A stretch of DNA of 64,000 nucleotides. Origin: Conoideocrella luteorostrata (lineage: Eukaryota; Ascomycota; Sordariomycetes; Hypocreales; Clavicipitaceae). The translations under genes and the position numbers were made by a program. The notes beneath the pieces were generated by a model. That model saw only the letters and a list, made by a program, of their open reading frames with translations, searched no databases and was not told the origin of the DNA. This document shows positions 25,535 through 36,859 of the stretch, piece after piece; position 1 is the stretch's first letter, and the number at the start of each line of letters is the position of its first letter. The DNA lies in contig JASWJB010000016.1 in assembly GCA_032433595.1 (NCBI GenBank), positions 211,061 through 275,060 of the forward strand, given 5' to 3'.

Positions 25535-26202
25535 TTAGAGACCTGGTTTGGGAAAAGAGTATCGATGGCGCCGCAATTCCTCGGAAGCCCGCGCATTGCG
25601 TTCGGCGGCTTGCTGCTTGGCAGCCAAAGCGTTAATCTTCTCCCGGGCTCTTATAAGGCTGCCGTTATCTTGTTGCTTGATCTTGGCTCGAATATCATAC
25701 AGAGCCATCAAAGTTGATGCTCGTTCCAAGTCGTCATCGAACTGTCAAATTTCAGTCAGTAAGGGGGTTTATTTCACGTCGACCTGCGTCCCAAGCTGCG
25801 CAGAGACATTGGCCAAAGTATATCATACATTCGCGTCACTGAGACGAGGTGTTCCAGGTGTAGAATTGGCTGCAGATCCGGTCCTGGATCCGGAAGGGTT
25901 AACAAGGATACGTCGGCCGAGCTTGTCGAAACGGGGGGGGACACCAGGTTCGGATGACCATGATCGCTTCATGGTCGAGGGGCGCTGAGGAGCAGACTGA
26001 GGGTTGGACGTTGGTGAGGATTGCTGTTCGATCTTGATTGAGGGGACCTTGACGTTGACGATGGCGGCGGCGGCCTCCGGTTCCTGAACGGGGAAATATT
26101 AGCTAGACGTCGACCAGATGGACATGATGCTTGGGTCCAACACACCGCAGCTCCGAGGTTGCTCAGGTCAGCAAGCACCTGCGACAATTGGAGACTCTCC
26201 AT
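25535..26202 (-). CDS. Small conserved protein of unknown function
   Basis: Three minus-strand exons, 26202-26146, 26083-25829 and 25741-25535, give 172 residues. Both introns have good ends (GTGTGT...TCAG and GTATGA...ACAG), and all three exons join in phase, so the model is firm although the protein is not recognised. Residues 1-19 form a short leucine-rich helix (MESLQLSQVLADLSNLGAA). Residues 20-104 are disordered with Pro/Ser-rich sequence and basic patches around MKRSWSSEPG and FDKLGRRILV. Residues 105-172 are predicted helical or coiled coil, with alternating charge (LYDIRAKIKQQDNG, then a long Ala/Glu/Arg helix ending RRHRYSFP). No catalytic motif or membrane segment is seen. A scaffold or adaptor is plausible. 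Confidence 0.75.
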
Positions 26203-29200
26203 GGCAGGCTGCAATCAAAAAATCTTCAGGATAAATGGTGAGGAGGGCGAAGAAAAAGAAGTCGGTGTCAGGGCTTGCGGCGACAGGCCAAACGCAGACG
26301 TAGTGGTCGGAGTTTAGACCTCCCAGCGAGGGGATCGCGCGCAAGGAGCAGCGGAGAGGGAGACGACAGGTAGTAGCGTGGCGTGAAGTGCTAGACGAGC
26401 ATCTGCCTCGAAGATAAATTTTGTGCCAAAAACTGAGCCGTGATATCGGCGCGAAGTGAACTAGGGAAAAATTCCAATGCGGCTCCTTCTGTGTGTAAAA
26501 TGACGAGCAGAATGGTGCAAGGAGCGACTGCGATGTTGTAGTCGCAGTTGTTGTTATTGTTGTGTGGGCAGGGAGACAGGAATAGAGTGTGTGGTGGCTG
26601 CTTGGACTTAATGTCTGGGCTGGCCTGGTCTCTCAATTTTTCGAATGCGGCGGAGGAGAATGATGTCGTGGATGGCGGCGGGTTGCACTGGGATGGAAAG
26701 TGAGCGTTCCGCAAGCGGGGAAGGACCAGCTTACGGGGAGGAAGGGGGGCATGGAAGGGCAGGCAGGGAGATCAAGGCATAAGGAAAGTCTAATGAAACA
26801 GTCTGGGGCAAGCAATGACGGTCGGTACTGGGGGCTGAAAAGTCTGCATTTGCCACAAGATTCTCTTGATAACTACGGAGTACGTGTTCCATCCTGCTGT
26901 TCCTCCTCCTATATGCCTTATCTTTTGTCGCATGAAATACTCCGTAGCCGATATTTATTTCCACTCGGCTGCTTTTCAACTCCAACCTTGTTCTATATTG
27001 TACAATCCGAAATTCCTTACTTGGGGCAGATTTGCAATGCAAGGCCCGCAAAAGCCCAGCACGCAAACAGTCAGCTTTCGGCGATCGATGCGAACAAAGC
27101 ACGAGCGGGGTGCTTACAGCACTACGATACCAGAGCCCAAGGCAGCCGTTCTTCGCAGCCACGAGATGATCGAAACGTCTGGACCTGGCTGCTTGGATGT
27201 CCCGCTGCTGGCCAAGTCCAGTCCAGACGCTCACGAGTATCAGTCAACCAGTCAGTCTGCAACGCTTCCCCACACTTTCGCGCGCCCAGATTACCAGAAT
27301 CTTGCAAAGACTCTCTCAACCTTGTTGCAGGCAAGTGGGTCTGATGTCGCCTTAGGGACTCTTTTAGCTTCTTGGATCCTGGATCTTGGCGGTGACGCGG
27401 AGGGTCCCCTGGGATGATTAGGAGCTGCCTTCCTACGACTGTCGACCGCTTCTACAGTAATACGGAAACATTTCGTCAACAATACAGTTCGCAGAGTCCA
27501 GCACATCACCAGAAGATCAAACGGGACAAGGCAACCGGAAGCAATGGTAGGTGCCATTGTGAGGAGAGACGCGCATGGAGCCGTCTGCGGTCTTCCTCGT
27601 CTGGACTCGGCGCCACCGAACCTCCAACAAGTGCTCACGAGACCAACCGCCATGCACGCTTCAAGCAGCCGGTAAAACTCGCCAGACCAGACCAAGATCA
27701 GCCCCATCCACCATCCCTGGCCTCCGCTGCCGGTGCCCTGGACTGCTCTGCCGGCAAGACCCAGTGCTAGTTATCTAGTGCTGCCTGTCAATCTGCCAAC
27801 CTATGAACATGCTCCTTATCACCACCTGAAAAGCATGAATTCGAATTGGTCGCGCCGGTCGCCACCCTTGAACAGTGTGACGTGATGTGATGTGACGTGA
27901 CCTGCACCCGCGACTCATAGCGCCATTGGAGCCGCTCACCGACCCTTCCGAGCCTACCACGATCTGTAGAATTTCCTACTTATCAAATCCTTTTATACAT
28001 CAACTGTGCTCACACATTCTAGATTAGGCTGCATATGCATGCTGCACCGCATGAGCTTGTACATTGGACGATGCGTTCCGCACCGTGTCGTTGAGGTGTT
28101 CCCATGCCGTCATGGCCTAGAGTGAGATCGCGACAGTGCTCCATGCGGCAGTTTCAAATAATGCATTAATCATCTAGCCCACAAATGCCCTGAATACTCC
28201 AGAAACTTTGCGTGTTCATGCCTGCCAGCTTCCCAGGCGCTCGCCGACATTCGCGATGTCGTCTTTCTGCAATAGTATCCGGACCAGTCGGCCCGGCAAA
28301 ACAACTGTTGGTAAATGATATGTATCGTCGAGTTCATGTCACGAACGGCTCATAGACCAACCCAGACAGGTCCTTATCTTTTCACTTCGGACACCAAAAA
28401 TAGACAAGTCTCTGCTTGCCCCTCTACTGCCACGCCATTCTAGCTTCGCCTCGCCGAAATTGCAAAGCGGATTCCAGCACTCGTCTAATAAGGCTGTTCA
28501 TAGTTACTCCGTGGTCGGGCTTTGAACTCCCGTAGGCCGGGTCATCTTGGGATGCGGAGCTGTGCCCGCTGCTTGTGGAAATCATCGGCAATCAGCATGC
28601 CGGCCGGCATGCAAGTCCCGGCTTTATCTACAAACACTGTCGGAAGAGCCTTCCGTTGGACAAGAAGGAATCCTAGGAATGCATCTGATTAGCACTCTCT
28701 CATGAAGGCCTGGCTAGAACCTATCACCTTCGCTTAATGCCCTTTGCTATCTCGGCAGTTCAACGTCTTTGCGGGAACCCTTGCCTGCTGTGTTACGTGA
28801 CAAGAGCACTTCGCACCTCAAAGATATCATAGATTGTTTGCAAGATCAAGTCTATAGCTGATTCTCTTTCGCCGTCCTTCGCGCCAGTTGGTTTGGATGA
28901 AGTGGACAGCGCATACTCTATTCGTTATCTACATGTCCGTATGAATATGTCTCCATCAATGGATCTCATACATTGATCTATCTATGAACATTTAATGCCG
29001 CCTTATCGCACGCGGGACGTCAGCAACTGCTGTTCCTATCACCGTGAATGTACACAGTATTGTGTAGTTCCAGTGCATCAATTGATTACAGATAGCGGAA
29101 GGGAGCTTTAGATAACCAAGTAAGCACCTAAGGAGCGAAAGTGAAAGAAAAGAGAAAAGAATCGACAAAAAAAATCCCCCCTACCCCAGAAAGTGGCTAA

Positions 29201-32200
29201 AAAGATATGGATAAAGAAAGACGTTTTTAAGAAGAGATAAATTAAAATAAGAGAGGGGGTGAAAAGAGGAGAGTTTGGAGCCTCTAAGTAGATCGTTTAT
29301 AATCAGTATCTGGGTTAGCCTCAGATTATAGTAATGCGTGGCGCGTTTACCAGTAGGCTAAACAAGAACAGTTTACTAGCATTTGAGACGAACGCAACTT
29401 GAAAAAATCACGATAGCTCAGATTCAGATAGTCGCGGGTTGAATATGTCCCTCTCAAACAGCATAGGAGACAGTTGGAGCTGGTTACGCATGAAGCGGCT
29501 CCGTTGAACAATACTTCCGATTTAGTCTGATGGGAGTACGATACCATAGAGCCACTTAAAAGTCATCTTCGCTGCCGGTGAAGTGTCCCCCGTTATTGAT
29601 ACTGCTGCTGCGAACTTGGCTTTCGATCCTCAAGCGCCGTTGCCCCATCTCAATGACTTGATGTTGACTCCGAGGCAATCATGTAAGCTAGATGCCTGCC
29701 TATACCAAGAGATAAACATGCAGAGCCTTATACATGGGTCAGGCCAGTTACTGGCGGGAAGTGCTTATAATGGAATTGCTGCTAGGCATCATGAAGGTTG
29801 CTGTCTATAGCGTTACGAGATACGCATATCCCATGTGTTAGGTAGTCTTCCATAAGTCTCCGCAGTTACAGGCCACGAGACGAATTGCAACTACGACAAC
29901 GTTGTGGGTGCAGTATACTTATCACGCGCCTGGAGGGGGCGAGACCGCGCGTCGAATGGTGAGGTGAGTGAGCTGGCGCCATAAGCTTAGATCGAGGACG
30001 AGACAAGTCTGGCAAGACAGCTCGAAGGCCACCCCTAACCAATGGAAAATGACCATTTACCAAAGAAGAAGGAGAAGAAGTAGAAGCTTGGATTGGATGG
30101 CTCCTGGTGTACGAGCAGGGAGGAGAGGAAGAGGCGGAATGGCACACAGGAAGGTAAAGACAAGAGTTAATCACAGGCTTGCAAGAGCATATCAGACAGG
30201 AAGGGGTAAATTAAAAATCTGATTCTGTAGTACTATCGAGGGTTTCTCATACAGTTTCGGCATGAATATCGACTTGTGCCACAAACAAGTCGCATGACGG
30301 GCTCTAAACTGCCTACGGAGACTAACCGAGCCTAGAAACCCTAACCCTCATCGCGACCCTGCTGTTTGTCTATCAAACTGGCTGCCTCAAGCTGCAAATA
30401 TAGTAACTTGACACTGACCGCTAATATTATGCTTGGTCCTTAGTCTAATGAGGGGAATGATCACCGATGGGTGGCAGGATGAGTTGCCATTCACTTTCTT
30501 AACCGCTGCTTGCCGCTTTGCACAAGCGAGCTGTCCAAAGGGACCAGAATGAAAATGTGACGAAAAAAAAAAAGGAAAAAAAAACTAGCATATACCTCCA
30601 ACGCATCTTCGGATGTGACTGTGCTGGGCCCGGTGTATGCCTTTCATATGTCGCAAAAATAATATACTTTGCTGCGTGGATAGTTCTCCATTAATGAATC
30701 CAATGCGACACACTAGACAGCGACTCGAAGAGAGGATGGCAACCATAAGTGCTCTTTATCTCCTTCTATTTCAAGGTCGAATTTCTTAGCCGCAAGCACT
30801 CTGAATTCATGTTCGCCATCAGCTGTCCATGTTCATGGTTAGTACCAGCGGGTGGATCAATAGACGATTGCATTAGCGGGAAGGATGGCACTGTAGGCCA
30901 TGTTAGTGTGTACAGGGAAGCGTGAGGTTCAGTCATTGTTTCGATGAGTCGTTGAATCTGTCCGGCAAGATTATCGTTAGAAAGCCCTCTATCCCTAATG
31001 ATGTCTAGTAGGAGCGGGCGTTTGTTTTGAATAGATGCTGAGGCTCGTCAAGTGTCGCGATAGTGAAGCCAGGGGCTTGAGAGGTCCCGTCGTGTTAAGG
31101 GAGGAGTTGTCGACATGTATACAAGGCTTCATCCACCCACCGAAGCAGCATCTTCGCGTTTCTATTGGCGTCGAAATCAAACTACGAACTCGCTATCTAG
31201 TTTGAACTACGAACATAGCTTTAGATGCTGGCTACACTTGGGACGACAGATGCCTCCTCTTCAAGCTTCATCTCAGGCGGCTAACCCGGAAAGAAGGATT
31301 AGCCACATGAGCTTAGGGACGGGTTGTGTCATACATTTCAAGAGGCGACGAGGGTTGAGAGCGATAGCCGCACCGTGAGCCCTATTGCAGAAAGCCTTTG
31401 CTCGACGCACAACATCCTGCCAGAGCTCAGCTTCGCACCAATGCGACTGAATGCTGTTGCAAATACGAATAGCAGGGCAGTTCAAGGTGCATCGAACCTC
31501 AGGCCCAGTCGCTAAGCTCATCCAAACTGTTTAAATGGCACAGCACCAGTGGTGGGCAGACTGAAAAGGCAGAGGGAGCCAGGGGAAGTTCCTTCGATTG
31601 TCATCAGGCAGCCCTTTGTCGTATAGCCGCTTCAGTATCATTGAGCAACGCCTGGAAGAGCTCCCACGAGACTGCAAGTGGTGACTTTTCGCCGTCCTTC
31701 GACCATCTGTTCATGTGCTTATGTGAAAGGGTTCCAAGGCAATCCATTAACAGCTTTCCGCTGGACAGCGATTTACTTTTCTAGACTGTTGTCCGCACTC
31801 TGCGTGTGGAGTGCAGTATTGAGGTACTGCCTTTTAAGAAGCCTACTATCTGTTTGTTGTTGCAAGCCGCGAGTGGCCGTGCACAGCTATAGACCGCGGC
31901 AACTGAGATCTACAGGTCGCTTTACCTCCCGCGCTTTACTGACGGTGGGCTTTTTACCTTCAGCGGTTAGGACAGCGAACAAGATGGCTCAATCATGAAG
32001 CGCCAGAGGCATGGTCTGTCAGATTGTACGGAGTACAGTGCACAAAGTACAATGGCACCAATCAGGCTTCACGAGCGTCTGACGTCTCCCCCTGTCTGTG
32101 TCTGTCTTCTCAGCCAACGCAGTGCCATTGTTGTTGACAAACGGCTTGACTAACTTCTCTAATTCATTGTTATCTACCTTCCCACTTTCCAGACCCTCAC

Positions 32201-32699
32201 TGATATTTGTAAGGCATATATTTCTTCGTTCGGTTCAGGGATCCATTAACGTTCTGCATGTGACCGTATTGCTCGATCAAGGACAGGAAAGAGCCATGAG
32301 AGTTTCCATGCTTGGTTGTTGCTCAAAAAGAGCAACAGTGTACTCTGTAGGCCGACTGAATTCTTTCCAGCAGCTCTAATAGTAGCCTATATTCTACTCC
32401 GTACGTGGCATTAGTACTCCGTATATGCACCCCCTTTTCACTGTTGGCACACTCTGCTCCACCCCATGGCAACGCCTGCTTGCCATCCAACTTAACAGGC
32501 ACTCCCTCAGCCATGAGTAAGCCAGGCATAGCCTCGGCAAGGAGCCCCTGTTATGCTTTGTATGGTCTCTCATGGTCAGTCTGGACGCAGGCGCAGGACA
32601 TAGTAGAATTGAGGAAGTCAAGCAGGTTCTTTCGGTGCGACTTCTTATCTTGTTGAGTTAGCAAGAAGTTCAGCCTACGCAAGTTCTCTCTTCCCCAAG
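26203..32699. other. 6.5 kb gene desert
   Basis: No gene can be supported here. The first few hundred bases are the promoter of the small conserved gene at 26202, and the last few hundred belong to the thioesterase gene. Open frames between are short, mutually overlapping and without motifs. A purine-rich low-complexity tract lies at about 29138-29285 and an A-rich one at 30560-30582. A short run of GTGAC variants is at about 27877-27904. Some minus-strand stretches near 30900-31150 look weakly protein-like, but no family or intact frame is recognisable. Confidence 0.5.
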
Positions 32700-33341
32700 A
32701 TGGTGGTCTTGGAGACGCCGACAATCCGCACGGAGCCGCTATCTGAAATTGCGCGCAATACCTTTGGTTCCACCGCCTCACCAGCTTGGTGCTTGCGGCT
32801 CCTCTGCGATCCCAGCCTCAGTCCCATTGCGACGCCATCTCGCCAACCCAAGCTCAGTAGCGAAGATTCATTTATTGCTGAAACCCTGGCAACAGGCAAC
32901 ACGATCAGCGCGTGGCAGTCATTTTACAAAGTGCTGCGACCACTATCAAGCCGGCCACTAGCTGACACTCCCAGTGTTGACCAAACCAGTGGTAGCCCTG
33001 TCGCTGGCGAACTGGTGAGCCTCCTTGCCCTCGGCCGAGGCATCAACGGGCACAGCAATGTCGCACACGGTGGCCTAGTTGCCACGATACTGGATGACAC
33101 GATGGGAATGGTCGTCACTCTCCACCGATCACCGGGGATGTCAGGGTATACGGCGTTCCTTAACATGAAGTTCAGGAAGCCCTTGGCTACCCCTAGCATC
33201 GTCCTTTGCCGCACGTGGCTAGAAAGGTCGGGCGGGAGAAAGCTGTGGCTTAGGGGGACGATCGAGGATGGGGAAGGCGGGCTGTTTGCGGAGGCGGAAA
33301 GCCTCTGGATTGAGATTGAAAAAAGGGTGCTGAAGCTGTGA
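32700..33341 (+). CDS. Hotdog-fold acyl-CoA thioesterase (PaaI/THEM4-like)
   Basis: A single uninterrupted frame of 213 residues. The hotdog signature is at residues 117-139, reading NGHSNVAHGGLVATILDDTMG: the His-Gly-Gly loop followed by the long central helix with an acidic pair (DD), the usual catalytic region of PaaI/4-hydroxybenzoyl-CoA-type thioesterases. The following beta strands are visible as GYTAFLNMKFRKPL and the terminal strands up to AESLWIEIEK. Fungal members of this length hydrolyse medium or long acyl-CoAs; the substrate cannot be read from sequence. The N-terminal 70 residues are less conserved. It lies 2.3 kb before the putative cluster genes on the same strand and could be its outermost member, or simply a neighbour. 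Confidence 0.85.
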   Translation: MVVLETPTIRTEPLSEIARNTFGSTASPAWCLRLLCDPSLSPIATPSRQPKLSSEDSFIAETLATGNTISAWQSFYKVLRPLSSRPLADTPSVDQTSGSPVAGELVSLLALGRGINGHSNVAHGGLVATILDDTMGMVVTLHRSPGMSGYTAFLNMKFRKPLATPSIVLCRTWLERSGGRKLWLRGTIEDGEGGLFAEAESLWIEIEKRVLKL

Positions 33342-35022
33342 ATTGTGGAAACGATATTGCACGCTACCCTGGACCACTTTCCTTGTCACCTGAACTGAGT
33401 GGAAAGCGGCTGCTCATATAAAAAGCCTTTAGATTTTGTGCACGTTTACACACTATGGTATCTTTCAGAGTCTCTGTTCACCCACCCTAAACAGAGGCAA
33501 TCGCTAAATCCACGTCAAGAGGGTCGATCAACTGGATGCCATGCGGTCTACGATCCGAGATACCCATTAGCCGTCGAATGGTCGATGAGTTACTTAAAGT
33601 CCAGGAATTAGTTGGTTTGTCAGAAAGCGGTCCCGTGCCCGACTGCGAGCGTTGCCCAGAGCCAGGCTTTCTATCCATATCCCATACAGCCTGTGAGGAT
33701 TCCATATGTATGGAATACCACGGAGAATAGTGAATCCATATTAAAAAAATTCTGTTGACCATGCTCAGGGACGAGGCCAAGTAATCCCTTTGCTACGCGG
33801 TTGTCAGGCCACCACCAGAAAAGTTTCACGCTGACGCTGTCGTTTCAAAAATGTTCTCGCTCCATTCTACGATGCCACAGGTGGTTATGTGGGGTCGGCA
33901 ACTCCCGCTACCGAACCCCAATCATCATCTCCAGGCCTCAGCTTTGTCTGCAAGCCGAGGCCACAAAACAAGTTGAGCGATGAGGGCTGATTTCACTATT
34001 CTTATGAAACCACATCTTTAGTATACATATATTTGGTTCAAGGCAGAAAATGCCAGGAGAGTTATTGTCGTTTAATTGAACTATGCGTAAGGGATTACGT
34101 CAGAGCTATTTTAGGACGCAGCGACGCCCGCGTGGCTACAAAATGAAACATTCCCGAAATATGTCGGATCCCACGACGCTGCAGGGTGTAATAAGGGAAG
34201 GTCTACATTTGTCCTGACCGGTCAGATGCTCGAGTTGGATCAAAGAAATACCAGCCTTAGGCGCATCGATACATACATACTTGAAATAATGTCAAAAAAA
34301 ATTACTTATGAAATGCATCGTATAATATGTCGTTCCAAACTGTACATGTTAACGATCAAATAAAAGGCCCCATTGTGTGCCGTATGAAAGATCTCCCCCA
34401 CATCAATCAATCTAAGCTACAGGGCTTCCAAGGGCGTGCAGAAGACAACGCTACTTTATTCCCACGCCATTTACCCTACTCTTTTGCCTCGCCCTCTGAT
34501 GCTGATGGCTTCATATTAAATAGTCATGTTGTTCACATTAAGGGTTGTGCCTTACAATTCCTTCTAGAGTCAATGGCCAGCATTGGTAGCGCGACTTGAA
34601 CTCATATACCTGATCTTTACACCGAATCAAGACATAGACATCGGCTTAATATGCTCTGTATACATAATCACCTTATTAAGATATTTAAAGCATCACAGCA
34701 GGCATCACAGCAAGCAGCACAACAAGCAGCATAACCAACCTTGCTGCCGCCATCACAATATCTTTAGCCTCAATTAACGACTTAGGGAGCGCCGTATTAC
34801 TACGCAGCACCCTCTACTATCTACGTGTGTAATTCTACGCCTATAGTAGGTAGCGCTCCCTCCAGTCTCACGGCATACCCTCCTCAGCATCTAAGTCAAT
34901 TAATGCCGCCGCCATCAGCGCAGCCACCGGCAGGGCATCCTTACTATTGTCAATATCAATAGCTTTACTTTTCAAATAAATTGCTTTAACCCATAATTAC
35001 ACATACAAATTCCTATGTAATA
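33342..35022. other. Spacer between thioesterase and LTR-like element
   Basis: No intact gene is seen. The minus strand at about 34870-34975 translates to a short Ala/Asp-rich helical stretch that could be a decayed mobile-element open frame next to the LTR-like element, but it is interrupted by stops on both sides. A CATCACAGCA-type imperfect repeat lies at about 34690-34735. Confidence 0.4.
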
Positions 35023-35543
35023 TGTGGCAGCCCGCATGGAGTGTGTCTTGTGCAGCGCGACACGGCTGCGCGTGTCGCGACCGTAGGTGACAAGGCCAGA
35101 AACTTAGAAGGTACTTTCTCACCTGATTTGGTGGGTGGGTACCTAGCACGTTTCCAGACTAGTCAGCTTGCGTGTTTACTATAGCCACTTGCATGTTTCG
35201 CTGCCCAGTTCACTCGTGGTTCAGTGAACTAAGCGTGAACTATCCCAAACTGCCCTAAATACTGTAACACTACGGAGTAGTTGGCGTAGATACAGTATCA
35301 ATGATGATGATCACACGTAAGAAGTGCCAGTACGCCCTTGAGGGAATGGGAGCGCTGCCTCCACTAGCGGTGTGCGCTAGTCTGGCCGTACATTAAAGTG
35401 GGCTGCCGTGATATAGAGGCACGTGACAGATCACGCTTCTGTAATTTGGGTAGGATCCTAAGGTTCGTTTAATGGCATAAGCACGTTTTATGTTGTGCCC
35501 CCCTAAAGAACTCTTCCGCTATTCTGTTTATGAAGCTGCCACA
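35023..35543. repeat. Possible solo-LTR-like element with TG...CA ends
   Basis: The segment starts TGTGGCAGC and ends GCTGCCACA, a perfect 9-base terminal inverted repeat with the TG...CA ends typical of retrotransposon long terminal repeats. Its 521-base length is in the LTR range. The five bases on each side (TAATA and TCCCT) do not match, so there is no target-site duplication, and no second copy occurs in the window. The 10 bases ATGTGGCAGC/GCTGCCACAT would equally fit a small inverted-repeat DNA element. It abuts the left edge of the putative cluster. Confidence 0.35.
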
Positions 35544-35615
35544 TCCCTTTCGCCTCTTTTTGCGGCTTCATTGTGTATGACCTAATCGACTTAAACTGAC
35601 CGTACATTCAACGCG

Positions 35616-36313
35616 ATGTTCCCTCGCTACCAAGCCATCAATCTACCTCGTCTCAGCAAAGGGTTTGGGCCGAATTTTAGATTCTGTTGGTATCACAGCG
35701 CGATTGCCAAGTTCACCACGATAGATTCAAAGGGTACATCTGTTTCCTGCGATACCGGGATCATGGTTGGCGAACCTAACGAGAGCTATGTGTATATTGA
35801 GCCCGAGGTAGGGAACGCCATCAAATCCGCGGTTACTCACCAACTTGGGTCGGTTGTGGCAGGCCATCCCAAAACGCTTCCCCTCCAGTTTTACCACGGT
35901 TCCAATCACTTCGCTCATAGTGAGTATTGTCTAGAGTTTGATAGGTTGTATGCATCTTAACATATCAGAATCCACACCGCTCCCTCGCATTGATGTATAT
36001 CGAAATTTGGGTAAGTCAAATTGCCATAGTAGCCCCGCCACGCTCTGGCTATCAGGCAACTGGCACGCTATCACGCTCGATGGAACACCTGATGGTAAGT
36101 ATTTCATAGCCTAGTGAGCCGTTGAACAAATCTAATGGGTCATCTGTCTTTAAATTACAGAGAGCTTTGAACGAATGTCGAGAGAAAGCGCCAGTGAACT
36201 CAATGGCGCGTTGGACAAGCTGAAAGACAGCTAGTAAGTATGGCTTAAGTAAACGAGCTAGGTCATCAACATATAGTTCCACAAGAGCAACCAACCTCAT
36301 CGGGCAATGGTGA
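35616..36313 (+). CDS. Small multi-exon protein of unknown function
   Basis: The exons are 35616-35919, 35969-36010, 36056-36094 and 36161-36234 (152 residues). Alternatively the last exon ends at 36233 and is followed by a fifth exon 36277-36313 (164 residues, ending ATNLIGQW). The splice signals are strong (GTGAGT...TCAG, GTAAGT...TCAG, GTAAGT...ACAG) and every junction stays in phase, which argues for a real gene despite two introns of only 48 and 45 nt. Exon 1 begins directly after an in-frame stop. No domain is recognised. Visible are a mixed alpha/beta N-terminal part with VYIEPEVGNAIKSA and a C-terminal amphipathic helix (ESFERMSRESASELNGALDKL). There is no signal peptide, membrane segment or catalytic motif. 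It is on the same strand as, and about 550 bases before, the GMC oxidoreductase. Confidence 0.6.
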
Positions 36314-36859
36314 GGAGCAGCTTAAGGAGCATTGCTGAGCCTTCCACTCTGTGCGTAAACGTCGGCCCTTTTGGAGACCAAGTTTTGAGACGGGCAGTAT
36401 AGCCCAAGAAACGCAGCAACTCTCATAAATAAAACTGGTCGAATATATCAGACAACTTGATGGTAGTCATGACCATCACTGCCACAATTTTTTAAGGCAC
36501 CAGCTTCCAGCCCCCCACTCCTGCTTTTGTAGTCTGAAGCAGTCTTTCTGATCGCTGGCGGGTACACTTTCTCCTTTAAATCGATGATGAGTACAGGGTA
36601 GGAAACTGTCAGGTGTATACTCACCATGTCCGCTACAGAACTCTACCGGGCGGCCCCGTTGCGTCTCCAGCGCCATACGCCGCCAGACCGGGGGTCAAGT
36701 CTTCGAGCGAGCAGGATCAGCAACAAGTGAGACGGATTCATTACTAAAAGAGTCGCTAGCCGAGGTTTCCATCATTCTAGCCAACATGTCACCGACGGAC
36801 CAAACAAACCTGTCCAGCAATTTTCAAAGACGGAAAGTTTAAACTGCATCTCTGGCAAC
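36314..36859. promoter_or_regulatory. Promoter region of the GMC oxidoreductase
   Basis: Spacer of about 550 bases between the small unknown gene and the GMC start codon. No gene is seen and no specific binding site is recognised. Confidence 0.4.

Noticed and set aside
26700..27417. Overlapping open frames of 167-214 codons on both strands
   Set aside because: Protein sequences lack structure or motifs and mirror each other; likely chance in GC-richer spacer.
30337..30350. Telomere-like AAACCCTAACCCTC
   Set aside because: Only two units of CCCTAA-type repeat; too short to claim an interstitial telomere.
33399..33730. Two overlapping plus-strand frames, one with a short helix ISRRMVDELLKVQELV
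   Set aside because: Fewer than 70 codons each, no family, no splice partners; left as spacer.
34327..34599. Plus-strand open frame of 90 codons
   Set aside because: No motif, no conserved-looking structure, and near possible mobile-element remains.
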